Shown piece by piece: positions 37,026 through 45,275 of a stretch of DNA of 64,000 bases. How positions within the stretch are numbered: the first letter of the stretch is position 1; every line of letters starts with the position of its first letter. The stretch is from assembly GCF_005503535.1 (NCBI RefSeq), contig NZ_SCNN01000023.1, forward strand, positions 28,424 to 92,423, written 5' to 3'. This stretch comes from Mesorhizobium comanense. GTDB lineage: Bacteria > Pseudomonadota > Alphaproteobacteria > Rhizobiales > Rhizobiaceae. The notes beneath the pieces are model-generated. The model saw only the letters and a program-made list of their open reading frames with translations. It did no database searches and had not been told where the DNA came from. A program made the translations under genes and the position numbers.

Positions 37026-37319
37026 CTAGTGACGCTTGCCGAGCTTGTAGCTGTTGCCGCCGGCAAGGTTGATGCCGATACCGCTCAGAATGCCCCCGAC
37101 GAGGCTGGTCTTGTTGCCGCTGAGAATGCCCTCGACGAGGTTGCCGCTCAGGATGTTGTTGCCGCTGAGCACGTTGTTGAGCACGCCGATCTTGCCGAGA
37201 TCGACCGTTGGCGAAATGTTGATGAGACTGCCCGAATTGCCTCCCCAGCCGCCGGCCTCGGCCACGCCGGCGGACGATGCGATTGCGGCAGCGGTGAAAA
37301 TGACAGTGAACTTGTTCAT
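37026..37319 (-). CDS. Small secreted protein with LSGN repeats
   Basis: A 97-residue protein with a clear signal peptide (cleavage near GVAEAGG). The mature part repeats LSGN/ILSG (VLSGNN, ILSGNL, ILSGNK, ILSGIG), which may build a small beta structure. The region upstream (37320-37523) is A/T-rich. It resembles small exported proteins of Rhizobiales with unknown function. Confidence 0.75.
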   Translation of the reverse strand: MNKFTVIFTAAAIASSAGVAEAGGWGGNSGSLINISPTVDLGKIGVLNNVLSGNNILSGNLVEGILSGNKTSLVGGILSGIGINLAGGNSYKLGKRH

Positions 37320-37523
37320 GAAAGCTACTCCCGTTTGATTGATGGAGATGGCTTCCGTCTTCCGTGGTCTACCTCTGGTTTAACAATATATGAACGACCG
37401 GTACGCTCAAGTACTTACGGATCTTCAGTGCGATAATCAAAAATTAACAATAATGATTATGCATAATCGACATGATTAACTTTGCGGCGCCTGCAACATG
37501 GAGACAGGCAAGCGGCGCCGTTG

Positions 37524-37994
37524 TCAGACGGCGCCAAGGTCGTGTTCGAAAATCACTTGATCGCGCAGCGGAATCCCATCCACGAGCAGGCCTTCAGGGT
37601 AACCGGTCGAGGGCCCGAACGCATCCTGGACGATCCGGCACATGCGAAACCCCTGGCGCTGGTAGAACCGCAGGTTGCCGATGTCGGCCGTGGCCGTCGA
37701 AACGATCAGGCGGCGACCGTCGTGCTCGCGGCAATGGGCTACCACCGCGGCGACAAGGGCCTTGCCCACCCCCTCGCCCTGCCGTTCCGGGCTGACCGCG
37801 AGGCTCTTCAATTCCAAAGTGCCGGCAGTATCGGTCGCCGTGATCTGCGCGTGGCCGATGATCTCTTCGCCGTCGCGCGCGACAAGCACCTCGCCCTCAC
37901 CGATATAGCCGGAGATCTGTTTGGGAGAATCGTCGGCCAAGGCAAACAGCGGCAACAGCGCGCTCCGGTCCCCGTCGTATTTTTCGATGTGCAT
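37524..37994 (-). CDS. GNAT family N-acetyltransferase
   Basis: A 156-residue acetyl-CoA-dependent transferase. Motif A reads LAVSPERQGEGVGKALV (the Q/R-x-x-G-x-G loop) and motif B contains NLRFYQRQGF. The substrate cannot be inferred. It precedes the phage block and is probably a host gene. Confidence 0.85.
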   Translation of the reverse strand: MHIEKYDGDRSALLPLFALADDSPKQISGYIGEGEVLVARDGEEIIGHAQITATDTAGTLELKSLAVSPERQGEGVGKALVAAVVAHCREHDGRRLIVSTATADIGNLRFYQRQGFRMCRIVQDAFGPSTGYPEGLLVDGIPLRDQVIFEHDLGAV

Positions 37995-38105
37995 CCGAAA
38001 GCCTGAGTCAATGCCACCGGGAACCGATGGCCCAGTCGCGATATAGCAGTGACCGGTCCGAAGCTATAGATACCAAGCCCGGCGCCGCCGAACCGAGTGT
38101 TGCCA

Positions 38106-38423
38106 TCAATCTTCCGCCGTCGGCCGGAACCTGCGCACCACCATCTCGAACAAAATATCCGAAATCCACATGGCGCAGACGCCGATGAGAAAGGCGGCCG
38201 CCAGCGTCGTCGTGTCGTCATCGGCCAGTGGCAGGCCCGTGGCCCGGGCGTATTGTACCACGGGCAGCGTCAGATAGGCGGCGGCAAGGGCTCCGCAGAT
38301 CGGCGAGGCCACCATTTCGCGCAGCTTGTAGCGGTGGCGCGAAAGCGCGCGCAGCACGCCGCCAGCCAGCCCCGCGGCAACGACAGGCCCCTTGATGCCG
38401 AGCAGGTCGAACAGGTCATGCAT
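38106..38423 (-). CDS. Phage holin-like membrane protein
   Basis: A 105-residue protein with three hydrophobic stretches (GPVVAAGLAGGVL, ASPICGALAAAYL, LAAAFLIGVCAMWI). The GG-x-x-R-A-L plus I-C-G-A-L-A-A-A-Y-L-T pattern is typical of a family found in lysis cassettes of Rhizobiales prophages. The ATG at 38423 is behind GGAGGTGG. It is the last (leftmost) gene of the phage block. Confidence 0.65.
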   Translation of the reverse strand: MHDLFDLLGIKGPVVAAGLAGGVLRALSRHRYKLREMVASPICGALAAAYLTLPVVQYARATGLPLADDDTTTLAAAFLIGVCAMWISDILFEMVVRRFRPTAED

Positions 38424-38486
38424 CGCACCACCTCCACGCAATCGGAAAACCGAGCAGCCGGGCAAGGCCCGGGGACAGGAAACCAG

Positions 38487-38681
38487 TCATGGCTTCCATC
38501 CGCAGAGTTTCTCGCCCTTGCGGTTGTGTGCCAGCAAAGCCTTGACCTCGGCGTCGGGCAGCGCGTCGATCGTGGTCGCCGACAGGCGCAGCGGGCTCGA
38601 CACCGCGCAGAACCCGCCCGTGACGGCCATGCACCCGGCCATGGCGACAGCCATCGCGGCGAGCATCAGTCCCTTGCCCAT
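38487..38681 (-). CDS. Phage outer-membrane spanin (Rz1-like lipoprotein)
   Basis: A 64-residue lipoprotein with a lipobox near AVAMAGC (Cys ~17) and a short conserved tail (FCAVSSPLRLSATTID, AHNRKGEKLCGW). Its start overlaps the preceding gene by 16 bases, as Rz/Rz1 spanin genes often do. It would join the i-spanin to disrupt the outer membrane during lysis. Confidence 0.7.
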   Translation of the reverse strand: MGKGLMLAAMAVAMAGCMAVTGGFCAVSSPLRLSATTIDALPDAEVKALLAHNRKGEKLCGWKP

Positions 38682-38905
38682 GATCTGAGCTCCTTTCGGG
38701 CGGCGGCGGGAGGCAGCGCGCCGATATCGTTCTGGACCTGGCTGGCGATGTCGCGCGCCGCAGCCTCGGTGGCGGCCTGCCTGGCGCGTTCGGCCCGTTC
38801 GCCGGCAAGCCGCTGGCGCACGCCCCAGCCCAGAGCCGCGAGGATGGCGGCGCCGATGCCGAGGAGGGTCGGATTGCCGAGCAGGAATGACAGGAGCGCG
38901 CTCAT
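38666..38905 (-). CDS. Phage inner-membrane spanin-like protein
   Basis: A 79-residue protein with an N-terminal membrane segment (LLGIGAAILAALGWG) followed by a charged, Ala-rich coiled coil (ERAERARQAATEAAARDIA). This layout and the overlap with the lipoprotein gene match an i-spanin. It overlaps the upstream holin-like gene by ATGA. Confidence 0.7.
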   Translation of the reverse strand: MSALLSFLLGNPTLLGIGAAILAALGWGVRQRLAGERAERARQAATEAAARDIASQVQNDIGALPPAAARKELRSWARD

Positions 38906-39102
38906 CCGTTCGGCTCATCCTTGACCAGATAGCCGGCGGCAAAGACCGCGATCGGCAGAAGCGTGGCCCATGTCTCGGTGTCGTACCAGGAAGGCCAGAC
39001 ATTGCGCACGAAGATGCCGGACACGGACAGGGCGGCGGCGGCGATCGTGGCGGCCGTCAGCTTGTTGGTCGGGCGGACGGTCGGCTGGGTGACGGTGGGC
39101 AT
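38902..39102 (-). CDS. Small two-helix membrane protein, candidate holin
   Basis: A 66-residue protein with two hydrophobic segments (AATIAAAALSVSGIFV and TLLPIAVFAAGYLV) and a charged C-terminus. It starts two bases after the endolysin stop and overlaps the i-spanin gene by ATGA. Position between endolysin and spanins suggests a holin, which I infer. Confidence 0.65.
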   Translation of the reverse strand: MPTVTQPTVRPTNKLTAATIAAAALSVSGIFVRNVWPSWYDTETWATLLPIAVFAAGYLVKDEPNG

Positions 39103-39104
39103 GG

Positions 39105-39839
39105 TCAGAAAATCTCCTGCAAGGCGGTGGCGATATGATGCCAGGTGGCATAGGCGGCAAGCAGGCAGCCGGCGACGAAGCCACCCGCCTTGGCGGCGAT
39201 CACAACCCCGGAATTGCGTGACGCTGGCGGCGTTGGCCCGGCCTGTGGCGTGTTGGCGGCGGATATCGGATTTGCCGAGGGCGCCGACACCGTTTCCGGA
39301 GGTTGCACAGCAGCGGAATTCGCGCCTCGGGCCGACATCGACAAGGCCTGCGCGCGCACCGATTTGACGCGGTCGGACCAGCCACGCCCGAATGTCGGCC
39401 ATGTCGGCAATCGCCTGAGGAACGCCAGCCTTACATCGCAAAGCTGGTCGATGACGACGCCGGCCGGTGTCGCGCGCACCGCACCAAGCGTTGCGGGGCC
39501 GATCCGCCCGTCCTGGGTGACGCCGGCGACAGCCTGGAGATACTTCGCCGCATTGCCCGGGCCACTGTTCACCGCGAAGTCGAACACGGCATAGTCCACG
39601 CCATCGGGCAGTTCGGCGCCGGCAACGGCGTCCCAGTAGAACCGCCGGTAGACGGTAGCGACCTGATCATCACTGATCGCGCGCAGATCGGCCTTGGTTG
39701 CGCCAGGCTTCACGTAGCGGCGGAAATTGGCGAGCGTCACGCCCTTCATCGTGGCGCCGCCCGGATCGGCCGGATTGTCCGACCAGCCGCCTTCGGATCT
39801 GAGCACAAGCGCAAGCGCCCGCGCGAAATTGCGGTCCAT
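39105..39839 (-). CDS. Phage endolysin (GH108 N-acetylmuramidase) with C-terminal membrane anchor
   Basis: A 244-residue lysozyme. The GH108 signature is EGGWSDNPADPGGATMKGVT (residues ~16-35, catalytic Glu first), followed by a peptidoglycan-binding-like domain (FAVNSGPGNAAKYLQAV). After a Pro/Ser-rich linker the C-terminus has a hydrophobic segment (GGFVAGCLLAAYATW), unusual for GH108 enzymes and suggesting membrane tethering. The ATG at 39839 has AAAGGA upstream. Confidence 0.85.
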   Translation of the reverse strand: MDRNFARALALVLRSEGGWSDNPADPGGATMKGVTLANFRRYVKPGATKADLRAISDDQVATVYRRFYWDAVAGAELPDGVDYAVFDFAVNSGPGNAAKYLQAVAGVTQDGRIGPATLGAVRATPAGVVIDQLCDVRLAFLRRLPTWPTFGRGWSDRVKSVRAQALSMSARGANSAAVQPPETVSAPSANPISAANTPQAGPTPPASRNSGVVIAAKAGGFVAGCLLAAYATWHHIATALQEIF

Positions 39840-40245
39840 GGGAAGTCCTTTCGGAGATGATGGATTACGAACGGCGCAACAGGATGCGGCCGAATGAAGT
39901 ATGATCAACCCAAGGCGATTGGATAAAGCTGGCAAAGCCTTGGGCAAACAGGACGAGAAATGGCACGGAGAAGTTTTATCTAGCGCCGGCGAGGTCCACA
40001 CCTACGATCGAGGACATCTTGACCGCATGACGGCATCTGGCATGTTCACAAAAGCAGCGATCACAACCACGCTGATATGGCGCTGAACGCACTGCGAGAG
40101 TCGCGTGTTTCGTCTTGTCATTCGTGTAAAGCAGGATCGGGGTATCGACGAGGAAAATGCTGACGTCGGTGCCTGCCAGTGACAGTTGAAATCCCTTTTG
40201 CGAACGAGATATGATCTCGTCGTTGCATAGCGTGGAGCATCAGAA
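39840..40245. other. Intergenic region in the lysis block
   Basis: About 400 bases between the endolysin gene and a rightward hypothetical gene. A 61-codon frame at 39901-40086 has no family resemblance and a poor start; I do not call it. The region probably holds promoters. Confidence 0.4.
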
Positions 40246-40557
40246 TTGCATCATATTATTGCGCCCATCGATAGTAATGCTGACCGCGCCGCTCCTTGGA
40301 GCTGCGATATCGACTGCCAGAAGGTTTGCGTTGAGCTCGACGTCAAAGACCCAAGTGGCAGGCTCTATACAATCACCATCGAAGTGCAGGAAAACAAACT
40401 TGTCCTTCAGTGCTTCGACCCCGTCCACGACCTGCCGATGCGCGTCCGCCTCTCAGCCGACGGGACGATCGAGACCGATGACGAACGCTTCGGCGAGCAG
40501 ATCATCCATCACGACAGGTTCCAGAATCTAGCCCCGGATGCCGGTCGAGGCGACTAG
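40246..40557 (+). CDS. Hypothetical protein
   Basis: A 103-residue rightward frame opening at TTG (40246) behind GGAG. It has balanced soluble composition (VCVELDVKDPSGRLYTITIE, KLVLQCFDP) suggesting a small beta-rich domain. It is opposite in strand to its phage neighbours, so it may be a cargo (moron) gene. I do not recognise a family. Confidence 0.5.
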   Translation: MHHIIAPIDSNADRAAPWSCDIDCQKVCVELDVKDPSGRLYTITIEVQENKLVLQCFDPVHDLPMRVRLSADGTIETDDERFGEQIIHHDRFQNLAPDAGRGD

Positions 40558-40568
40558 GCTGCAGGATT

Positions 40569-40832
40569 TTAATGGGCGGAGCTAAAGCTTCGACGCTGCG
40601 ATAAAAACGCGTCGATTTGCTCGGATGAATATCCCAGGGCTGTGAACCCAGACTGCATCATCGATTCCGACCGGACAAACTCCCCTGAGAATTGGAACGC
40701 GTCCTGCAAAAGCGGGTCTTGTGACACTATCCAAGTTTGGACGGGCTCCAGAAGTCCCGAAATGCGCAACTGCATTCGAAAGCGCCGCGCCGATACCCGG
40801 TCAGGCGCGGGCTCATCCGCAAGCGAGTGCAC
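40569..40832 (-). CDS. Phage tail-associated small protein
   Basis: An 87-residue protein beginning at GTG behind GAGG. The C-terminal SMMQSGFTALGYSSEQIDAF resembles small proteins found after tail-fibre genes in alphaproteobacterial prophages (an ending 'aLGls-eqiDalF'). In-frame sequence upstream (EPRFVH) runs to a stop directly after the previous gene. The role is unknown, possibly fibre assembly. Confidence 0.55.
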   Translation of the reverse strand: MHSLADEPAPDRVSARRFRMQLRISGLLEPVQTWIVSQDPLLQDAFQFSGEFVRSESMMQSGFTALGYSSEQIDAFLSQRRSFSSAH

Positions 40833-40856
40833 GAACCTCGGCTCTCCGCCGACGAT

Positions 40857-41045
40857 CTAGACCGTGCTGCCCTTGGAAATTTTGCCATCAGGCATAGGAT
40901 CTGGATCGGCGACGGGCACCAGCGTGTAGCCGTCCAACTCCCACCCGGCTTGTCCCGGCATCGTCCATGCGCTGCCATCATGGGAGAAGCTGGCGCCTTC
41001 AGCGACAAGCCCGATAATCTGGTCGCTCTTGATCAATGCAAGCAT
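40857..41045 (-). CDS. Phage tail-associated small protein
   Basis: A 62-residue protein (MLALIKSDQIIGLVAEG, ending PDGKISKGSTV), similar in form to short proteins that follow tail-fibre genes in Mesorhizobium prophages. It lies ten bases downstream of the 231-residue tail protein. No enzymatic motif is seen. Confidence 0.55.
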   Translation of the reverse strand: MLALIKSDQIIGLVAEGASFSHDGSAWTMPGQAGWELDGYTLVPVADPDPMPDGKISKGSTV

Positions 41046-41055
41046 ATTCTACGTC

Positions 41056-41751
41056 CTATCGCTTCGCCCGAGGCGCGGTCTTGCCCCGCAGCGCTACGCT
41101 GTAGAAGTCGATTTCCACGTTTGGCGAGGAAGTGACATTGTGCAGACCAACCCAGCCTACAGATGTCACGCCACTATCCGTATCTGTGTTGGCCCATGTC
41201 CCAGGCTCGCTGTTACTGTCGAGCCAAGCCCGGCGTAGGAACTGGGTCCCGCTCAATCGAAAGCGCGCCCAAAACCATGCGTTAGTGGACATGTCGGTCG
41301 GGCTTGGCAGACCTTGGCCACCGATGGCGGAGCCCGACCCGGCAGAATATCGGGTTAGCGCGTGGGACCATTTATTGCCGTTGGTCGTGTTGCCAGTCGC
41401 CATTCGGTAGCCGGTTTCTGATCCAGCAGACCCAGAACCTCGGGCGTAGAGATTGACGAAATTGTCACTGTCAGAGCCGGCCGTGATTTTTCTGGCTCTC
41501 ATGAGGATTTCGACATCGGCGACCAAAGGTACGCGATCCCAGGAGATCGCTTGGCGATTGGACGCCGTTTTCGTCCACCGCAGCGCTTGGCCGGAGATCG
41601 AACCTGCCGAATTCTGTACCAGGAACGTGAAGCCCCCGGTGACATAGCGGTTGGTCCAATCAGGCGGTTGCGCGCCAACCGTGTATTCAGAGAAATCCGT
41701 GACGAAGATATCGGGATCGCGCATAGGCTGCGCAGGCCAGATCAGCGTCAT
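41056..41751 (-). CDS. Phage tail/adsorption protein, lectin-like fold
   Basis: A 231-residue protein rich in Gly, Ser, Thr and aromatic residues with alternating beta pattern. WFWARFRLSGTQFLRRAWLD and VGWVGLHNVTSSPNVEIDFYSVAL are typical of jelly-roll (LamG-like) domains that bind sugars. Its start overlaps the stop of the tail fibre gene, so it probably sits at the fibre tip and contributes to receptor binding. Confidence 0.65.
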   Translation of the reverse strand: MTLIWPAQPMRDPDIFVTDFSEYTVGAQPPDWTNRYVTGGFTFLVQNSAGSISGQALRWTKTASNRQAISWDRVPLVADVEILMRARKITAGSDSDNFVNLYARGSGSAGSETGYRMATGNTTNGNKWSHALTRYSAGSGSAIGGQGLPSPTDMSTNAWFWARFRLSGTQFLRRAWLDSNSEPGTWANTDTDSGVTSVGWVGLHNVTSSPNVEIDFYSVALRGKTAPRAKR

Positions 41752-44171
41752 TACAGCGCCTCCAGCACAGCCGTAACGCCGGCATCCGTTTTGGAGATGT
41801 GGAGCTTGAATTTGGCCGCGTTGGTCGTGGCGTAGCTGTCGCCCTTCGGGTGGCCCGAGACAAAGCCCGAGAAGGTAATTGCGCCAGCCGATGCTCCGTT
41901 GGTGATGTCGATCGTCATATTGTAGTTGTTGGAGGTCGACGGCGCGGCGAGCGTGAAGGCGCCATTGGCTGCGATCTTGCGATAGTTGCCGCCAGTCGGT
42001 GCCGGCGTATAGGTGCCGGATAACTTTGTGCCGTCATCAACCGCGACCGAAGTGAAGCCGGCCGTCAGGCCGAGATTGTCGGCCGCCTTCTGCATCATCG
42101 ACGTTGCGATCTTGGACAGCGTGTCGAAAGATGCGGAGACACCGCCCAGCACAACATCAATCGCCGCTTTGACGAATGCTGTTGTCGCCAATTGCGTGGT
42201 GTTTGTTCCTGCCGCCGCCGTCGGTGCGGCAGGGGTTCCCGTGAACGTCGGGCTTGCAGTATTCGCCTTTCCAGAAGCAGCCGCCGTTGCAGCGGCATCA
42301 GCGTATGCCGTGGTTGCAAGCTGAGTGGTATTTGTTCCAGGCACAGCCGTTGGGGCAGCAGGGGTGCCGGTGAAAGTTGGACTGGCTGTATTTGCCTTGC
42401 CCGACGCAGCCGCAGTGGCCGCAGCGTCGGCATAAGCAGTAGTCGCGAGTTGGGTCGAGTTTGTGCCAGGAATGGCGGTCGGTGCTGCCGGCGTGCCCGT
42501 AAACGTCGGGTTGGCCTTCGGCGCCAAGCTTGACACAGCGACACCGCTGTCCTTGGCAAGCTTGCCCGTCGTCCCATTAAACGTGGCGATATTGTCGGCG
42601 ACTGCTGAGGCAGGACCGGCGATCAGGTCGGAAGCCTTGATCCCGCTGTCCTTACCCGCCTTGCCCGTCGTGCCGGCAAAGGTGACGATGTTGTCTGTCA
42701 CCGAAGACGCAGGGCCGGTGAAGTCGCCGGAGCCAAGACCATCGGCACCTTTGTCGCCTGTGGCAGAGAAGAACAGCCAGCAGGCCTCACCATTCGCGAT
42801 GGCGCCCGAGCCACCAACGTAAGCCAGTGTCAGTTTTCGGTAGCCAGTCCCATCAACCACAGATCCAGAAACGTTGAAGACGTGCTTCGTTGCTGCCGTC
42901 GTCTTCGACCGGATGGTCAGCTTGCCCTTGATCGTGTTGGTACTGTCGTCGAACGTGTCGAGGTTCGTCGCCTGGCTGACCCCGTCACTGTCCTGGTTGT
43001 CAACATATGCGGCAGTTGCGGAGCCGATTGTCGCGTTGTTCAGCCTGAAAATGCCGTTGCCTGGGTCGGCATCGGCTGTCGTGGCCGAGAACGTGAACGG
43101 CAGTGACGGTGCAGCCGTCTGGGCTGCTACAGCGCTCCCAGCAGCAGCGGTAGCACTGTTTCCTGCATTGGTCGCTGCGGTTCCTGCCGTCGTCGCCGAG
43201 CCGGCCGCAGCCGTGGCGGAATTCCCCGCGTTTGTTGCAGCCGTCGATGCTGTCGTTGCGGACCCGGCCGCAGCCGTCGCGCTGTTGCCGGCATTCGTTT
43301 CGGACGTGGCGGAGTTGTTCTTCGAGGTGTTGGCGGCAGTCGCAGAGCCAGCCGCAGCCGTGGCGCTAGCCGCAGCGTTAGTTTCGGATGTGGCGGCATT
43401 CACCTTCGAAGTGTTCGCCGCAGTCGCCGACGCCGCCGCGTTGGTGGCCGAGGTCGACGCGTTGCCAGCTGAAGTGTTGGCGGCCGTGGCCGAGCCTGAT
43501 GCGGCGGTCGCCGATCCGGCCGCCGCCGTAGCTGATCCCGCTGCGGTGGTCGCTGAGTTACCGGCATTCGTGGCAGACGTGGCAGCGCCCGATGCCGACC
43601 CAGCAGCGGCAGTCGCCGAGGCGCCTGCATTGGTCGCGCTGGTCGTCGCGGCAGAAGCCGAACCAGATGCAGCGGTGGCGGACGTTGCCGCGTTCGTCGC
43701 TGAAGTTGCAGCGCCGGCCGCACTATTCGCCGCAGCGGTGGCTGACCCTGCAGCGGCTGTGGCGCTTCCAGCTGCAGCCGTGGCCGCCGTCTGCGCATCG
43801 CCCAACGTGTTGTCGGAGAGATAAAGCGACAATGTGATCGCGCTCGTCCCAATCACCGGCGCTTCGGTCTGGAATGCAAAGACCCTGGCTGCGTTCGTGG
43901 CGCCGGCCTGCACATGCACCGTCGTTCCCTTCTGCAAGGTCCGCGAAGTGCAGGCGTCGGACGCCCTATACCACTGACCGGCGCTGGCGGTGTAGATGCC
44001 ATTCCACTTCGGGTCTGACTGGTCCTTGACCAAGACGCGATCGCCAACATTGGTCGCCACACCGTCGATCGTCTGGAGGCCGTACAGCGAAATATTGCCC
44101 GTCGTGGCGATGCGCACGGGTTCGCGTTCGCCGGTCAACAGTCGAACGGCAGCGGTTGCAGGTCGGGCCAT
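41751..44171 (-). CDS. Phage tail fibre protein
   Basis: An 806-residue fibre. The N-terminal ~110 residues form a conserved attachment domain (VGDRVLVKDQSDPKWNGIYT). A ~230-residue stalk of Ala/Ser/Thr heptads (SATAAAG, SATNAGN) follows, then a central domain and three near-identical ~41-residue repeats (each with PTFTGTPAAPTA and QLATTAYADAAATA). The C-terminal ~140 residues form the probable receptor-binding end. It corresponds in place to T7 gp17. Confidence 0.85.
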   Translation of the reverse strand: MARPATAAVRLLTGEREPVRIATTGNISLYGLQTIDGVATNVGDRVLVKDQSDPKWNGIYTASAGQWYRASDACTSRTLQKGTTVHVQAGATNAARVFAFQTEAPVIGTSAITLSLYLSDNTLGDAQTAATAAAGSATAAAGSATAAANSAAGAATSATNAATSATAASGSASAATTSATNAGASATAAAGSASGAATSATNAGNSATTAAGSATAAAGSATAASGSATAANTSAGNASTSATNAAASATAANTSKVNAATSETNAAASATAAAGSATAANTSKNNSATSETNAGNSATAAAGSATTASTAATNAGNSATAAAGSATTAGTAATNAGNSATAAAGSAVAAQTAAPSLPFTFSATTADADPGNGIFRLNNATIGSATAAYVDNQDSDGVSQATNLDTFDDSTNTIKGKLTIRSKTTAATKHVFNVSGSVVDGTGYRKLTLAYVGGSGAIANGEACWLFFSATGDKGADGLGSGDFTGPASSVTDNIVTFAGTTGKAGKDSGIKASDLIAGPASAVADNIATFNGTTGKLAKDSGVAVSSLAPKANPTFTGTPAAPTAIPGTNSTQLATTAYADAAATAAASGKANTASPTFTGTPAAPTAVPGTNTTQLATTAYADAAATAAASGKANTASPTFTGTPAAPTAAAGTNTTQLATTAFVKAAIDVVLGGVSASFDTLSKIATSMMQKAADNLGLTAGFTSVAVDDGTKLSGTYTPAPTGGNYRKIAANGAFTLAAPSTSNNYNMTIDITNGASAGAITFSGFVSGHPKGDSYATTNAAKFKLHISKTDAGVTAVLEAL
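42140..42530 (-). repeat. Three tandem ~120-base repeats in the tail fibre gene
   Basis: Each unit encodes NPTFTGTP/SPTFTGTP, AAPTA, TTQLATTAYADAAATAAASG and KA. Units differ by a few synonymous or conservative changes. Such units recur in fibre shafts and can vary in number. Confidence 0.75.
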
Positions 44172-44519
44172 GAGGCTTCTCCATGAAAGCCCGCGACAGC
44201 GGGGATGATTGATGCAGGTGATCTGGCCGGCTCAAGCCATCGCGGCCGCCGATCCCACTTTGAAATAATAAAAAAAATTTCTACACTGCGCAGGTATATT
44301 TCGTGATTATATTATCATAAATGGAGATTATTTCCGGTTTATTGCGCCAAATGTCGCCATGCGCCCTCTTGAGGACAACCTAATACCTTTAGCTACGCGG
44401 GACTCAGTGAGAAAATCACGTTTTGTTCGTAAGAATTTTGGTTTTATATTTAATATTTCGGTCAAACAGACGCCGATCCTAGGGAAGATACTCGGACGGC
44501 GATCCGCAAGGCAACGTGC
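44172..44519. other. A/T-rich intergenic region upstream of the tail fibre
   Basis: About 350 bases with A/T-rich DNA at 44255-44340 and 44430-44465 (for example AAATAATAAAAAAAATTTC). It separates the decayed ejection-protein copy from the fibre gene and may hold the fibre promoter or the remains of the lost 3' part of that gene. No coding sequence is supported. Confidence 0.5.
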
Positions 44520-44749
44520 GACAATCTTGCGTGCCGTCGTGCAGGTCGGCGCCGTTCGCCGGTGAGCGGCGATCTTGCGCCGAAAGCCTGCTGTTGCGCC
44601 ATGCGCCGTTCTTAGTGCTCCGCGACGGCCTGCCACTGATCGCCGAACTGCTGCAACGCTTCGTTCACGAGCCGAGAACCTGGATACTGAACCGCATTGC
44701 CCGCATCGCGCCGGCTCTGGCCCACCGAAAGAGGGAGGGTCTGAACCAT
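44520..44749 (-). pseudogene. Decayed N-terminal copy of the phage ejection protein
   Basis: An ATG at 44749, one base after the gp14-like stop, opens MVQTLPLSVGQSRRDAGNAV, close to MVHVIPLSVGQRRRDAGNPV of the 741-residue protein at 55834-58059. The frame stops after 45 codons (TAA at 44612-44614) exactly where the intact protein reads HYQLR. Past the stop, nucleotide similarity continues (GGCGCA-CAGCAG, AGATCGCCGC, CTGCACGACG) with deletions and a frameshift. So a full gene once lay here, the normal place after the gp14 gene. Confidence 0.8.
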
Positions 44750-44750
44750 T

Positions 44751-45272
44751 TCAGTAAAGCCCGGTATAGCCACCGATAATAGCCCTGCTCGCCCGGGGCG
44801 ACAGCGATGATCCACCGAAAGCCACGGACCTGGACGGATTGTAGAGACCCGAAAGGCCATCGATCAGGCTGCCGCCTGCCTTGAAGATCGAGTCCGTCAT
44901 CGCCTGCCTACCCTGGAAGCGCGAGAGGGCCGCCTGATCGTTGAGGTTGTTCTGGCGCAGTTGCGAGCTGTATCGCGTCGAGTTGAGGTCGACCTGACCT
45001 TGCCTGGCATTCGCCGCCAGCACCTCTGTGGGCGAGCCGGCAATGCCGACGCCGGAAGCGCCGGCCTGGGCGCGCGCCTGCGCCTCCAGCAGGTCCTGCT
45101 TGCGGCGCTCCCGGTTCAGGTCCAGGGCGGTGCTTTGTGCCTCGGCCAGCGCCTGCTGCTCATAAACCCTGGCCTGGTAGTCGGCCATCTGCTTCTGCTG
45201 CTGGCCCTGCATCAGGGCGCCGCCGACCGAAACGGCCGTGCCCGCCAGTCCAAGAAGAGCAAGTGTGCACAT
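44751..45272 (-). CDS. Phage internal virion protein (T7 gp14-like)
   Basis: A 173-residue protein. An N-terminal hydrophobic segment (TLALLGLAGTAVSVGGALM) is followed by a helical, Gln/Ala-rich body (QQQKQMADYQARVYEQQALA, ASGVGIAGSPTEVLAANA). This is the pattern of podovirus internal virion protein B/gp14, an ejected protein that helps DNA cross the envelope. The decayed ejection-protein gene is coupled directly behind it. Confidence 0.75.
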   Translation of the reverse strand: MCTLALLGLAGTAVSVGGALMQGQQQKQMADYQARVYEQQALAEAQSTALDLNRERRKQDLLEAQARAQAGASGVGIAGSPTEVLAANARQGQVDLNSTRYSSQLRQNNLNDQAALSRFQGRQAMTDSIFKAGGSLIDGLSGLYNPSRSVAFGGSSLSPRASRAIIGGYTGLY

Positions 45273-45275
45273 GGT

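Noticed and set aside
39901..40086. A 61-codon + strand frame after the endolysin
   Set aside because: Poor start, no ribosome-binding site and no family resemblance; treated as intergenic.
42874..43824. A 316-residue Ala/Val-rich open frame on the + strand
   Set aside because: It is the complement of the heptad stalk of the tail fibre gene. Its repeats merely mirror the Ala/Ser/Thr codons of the real gene.
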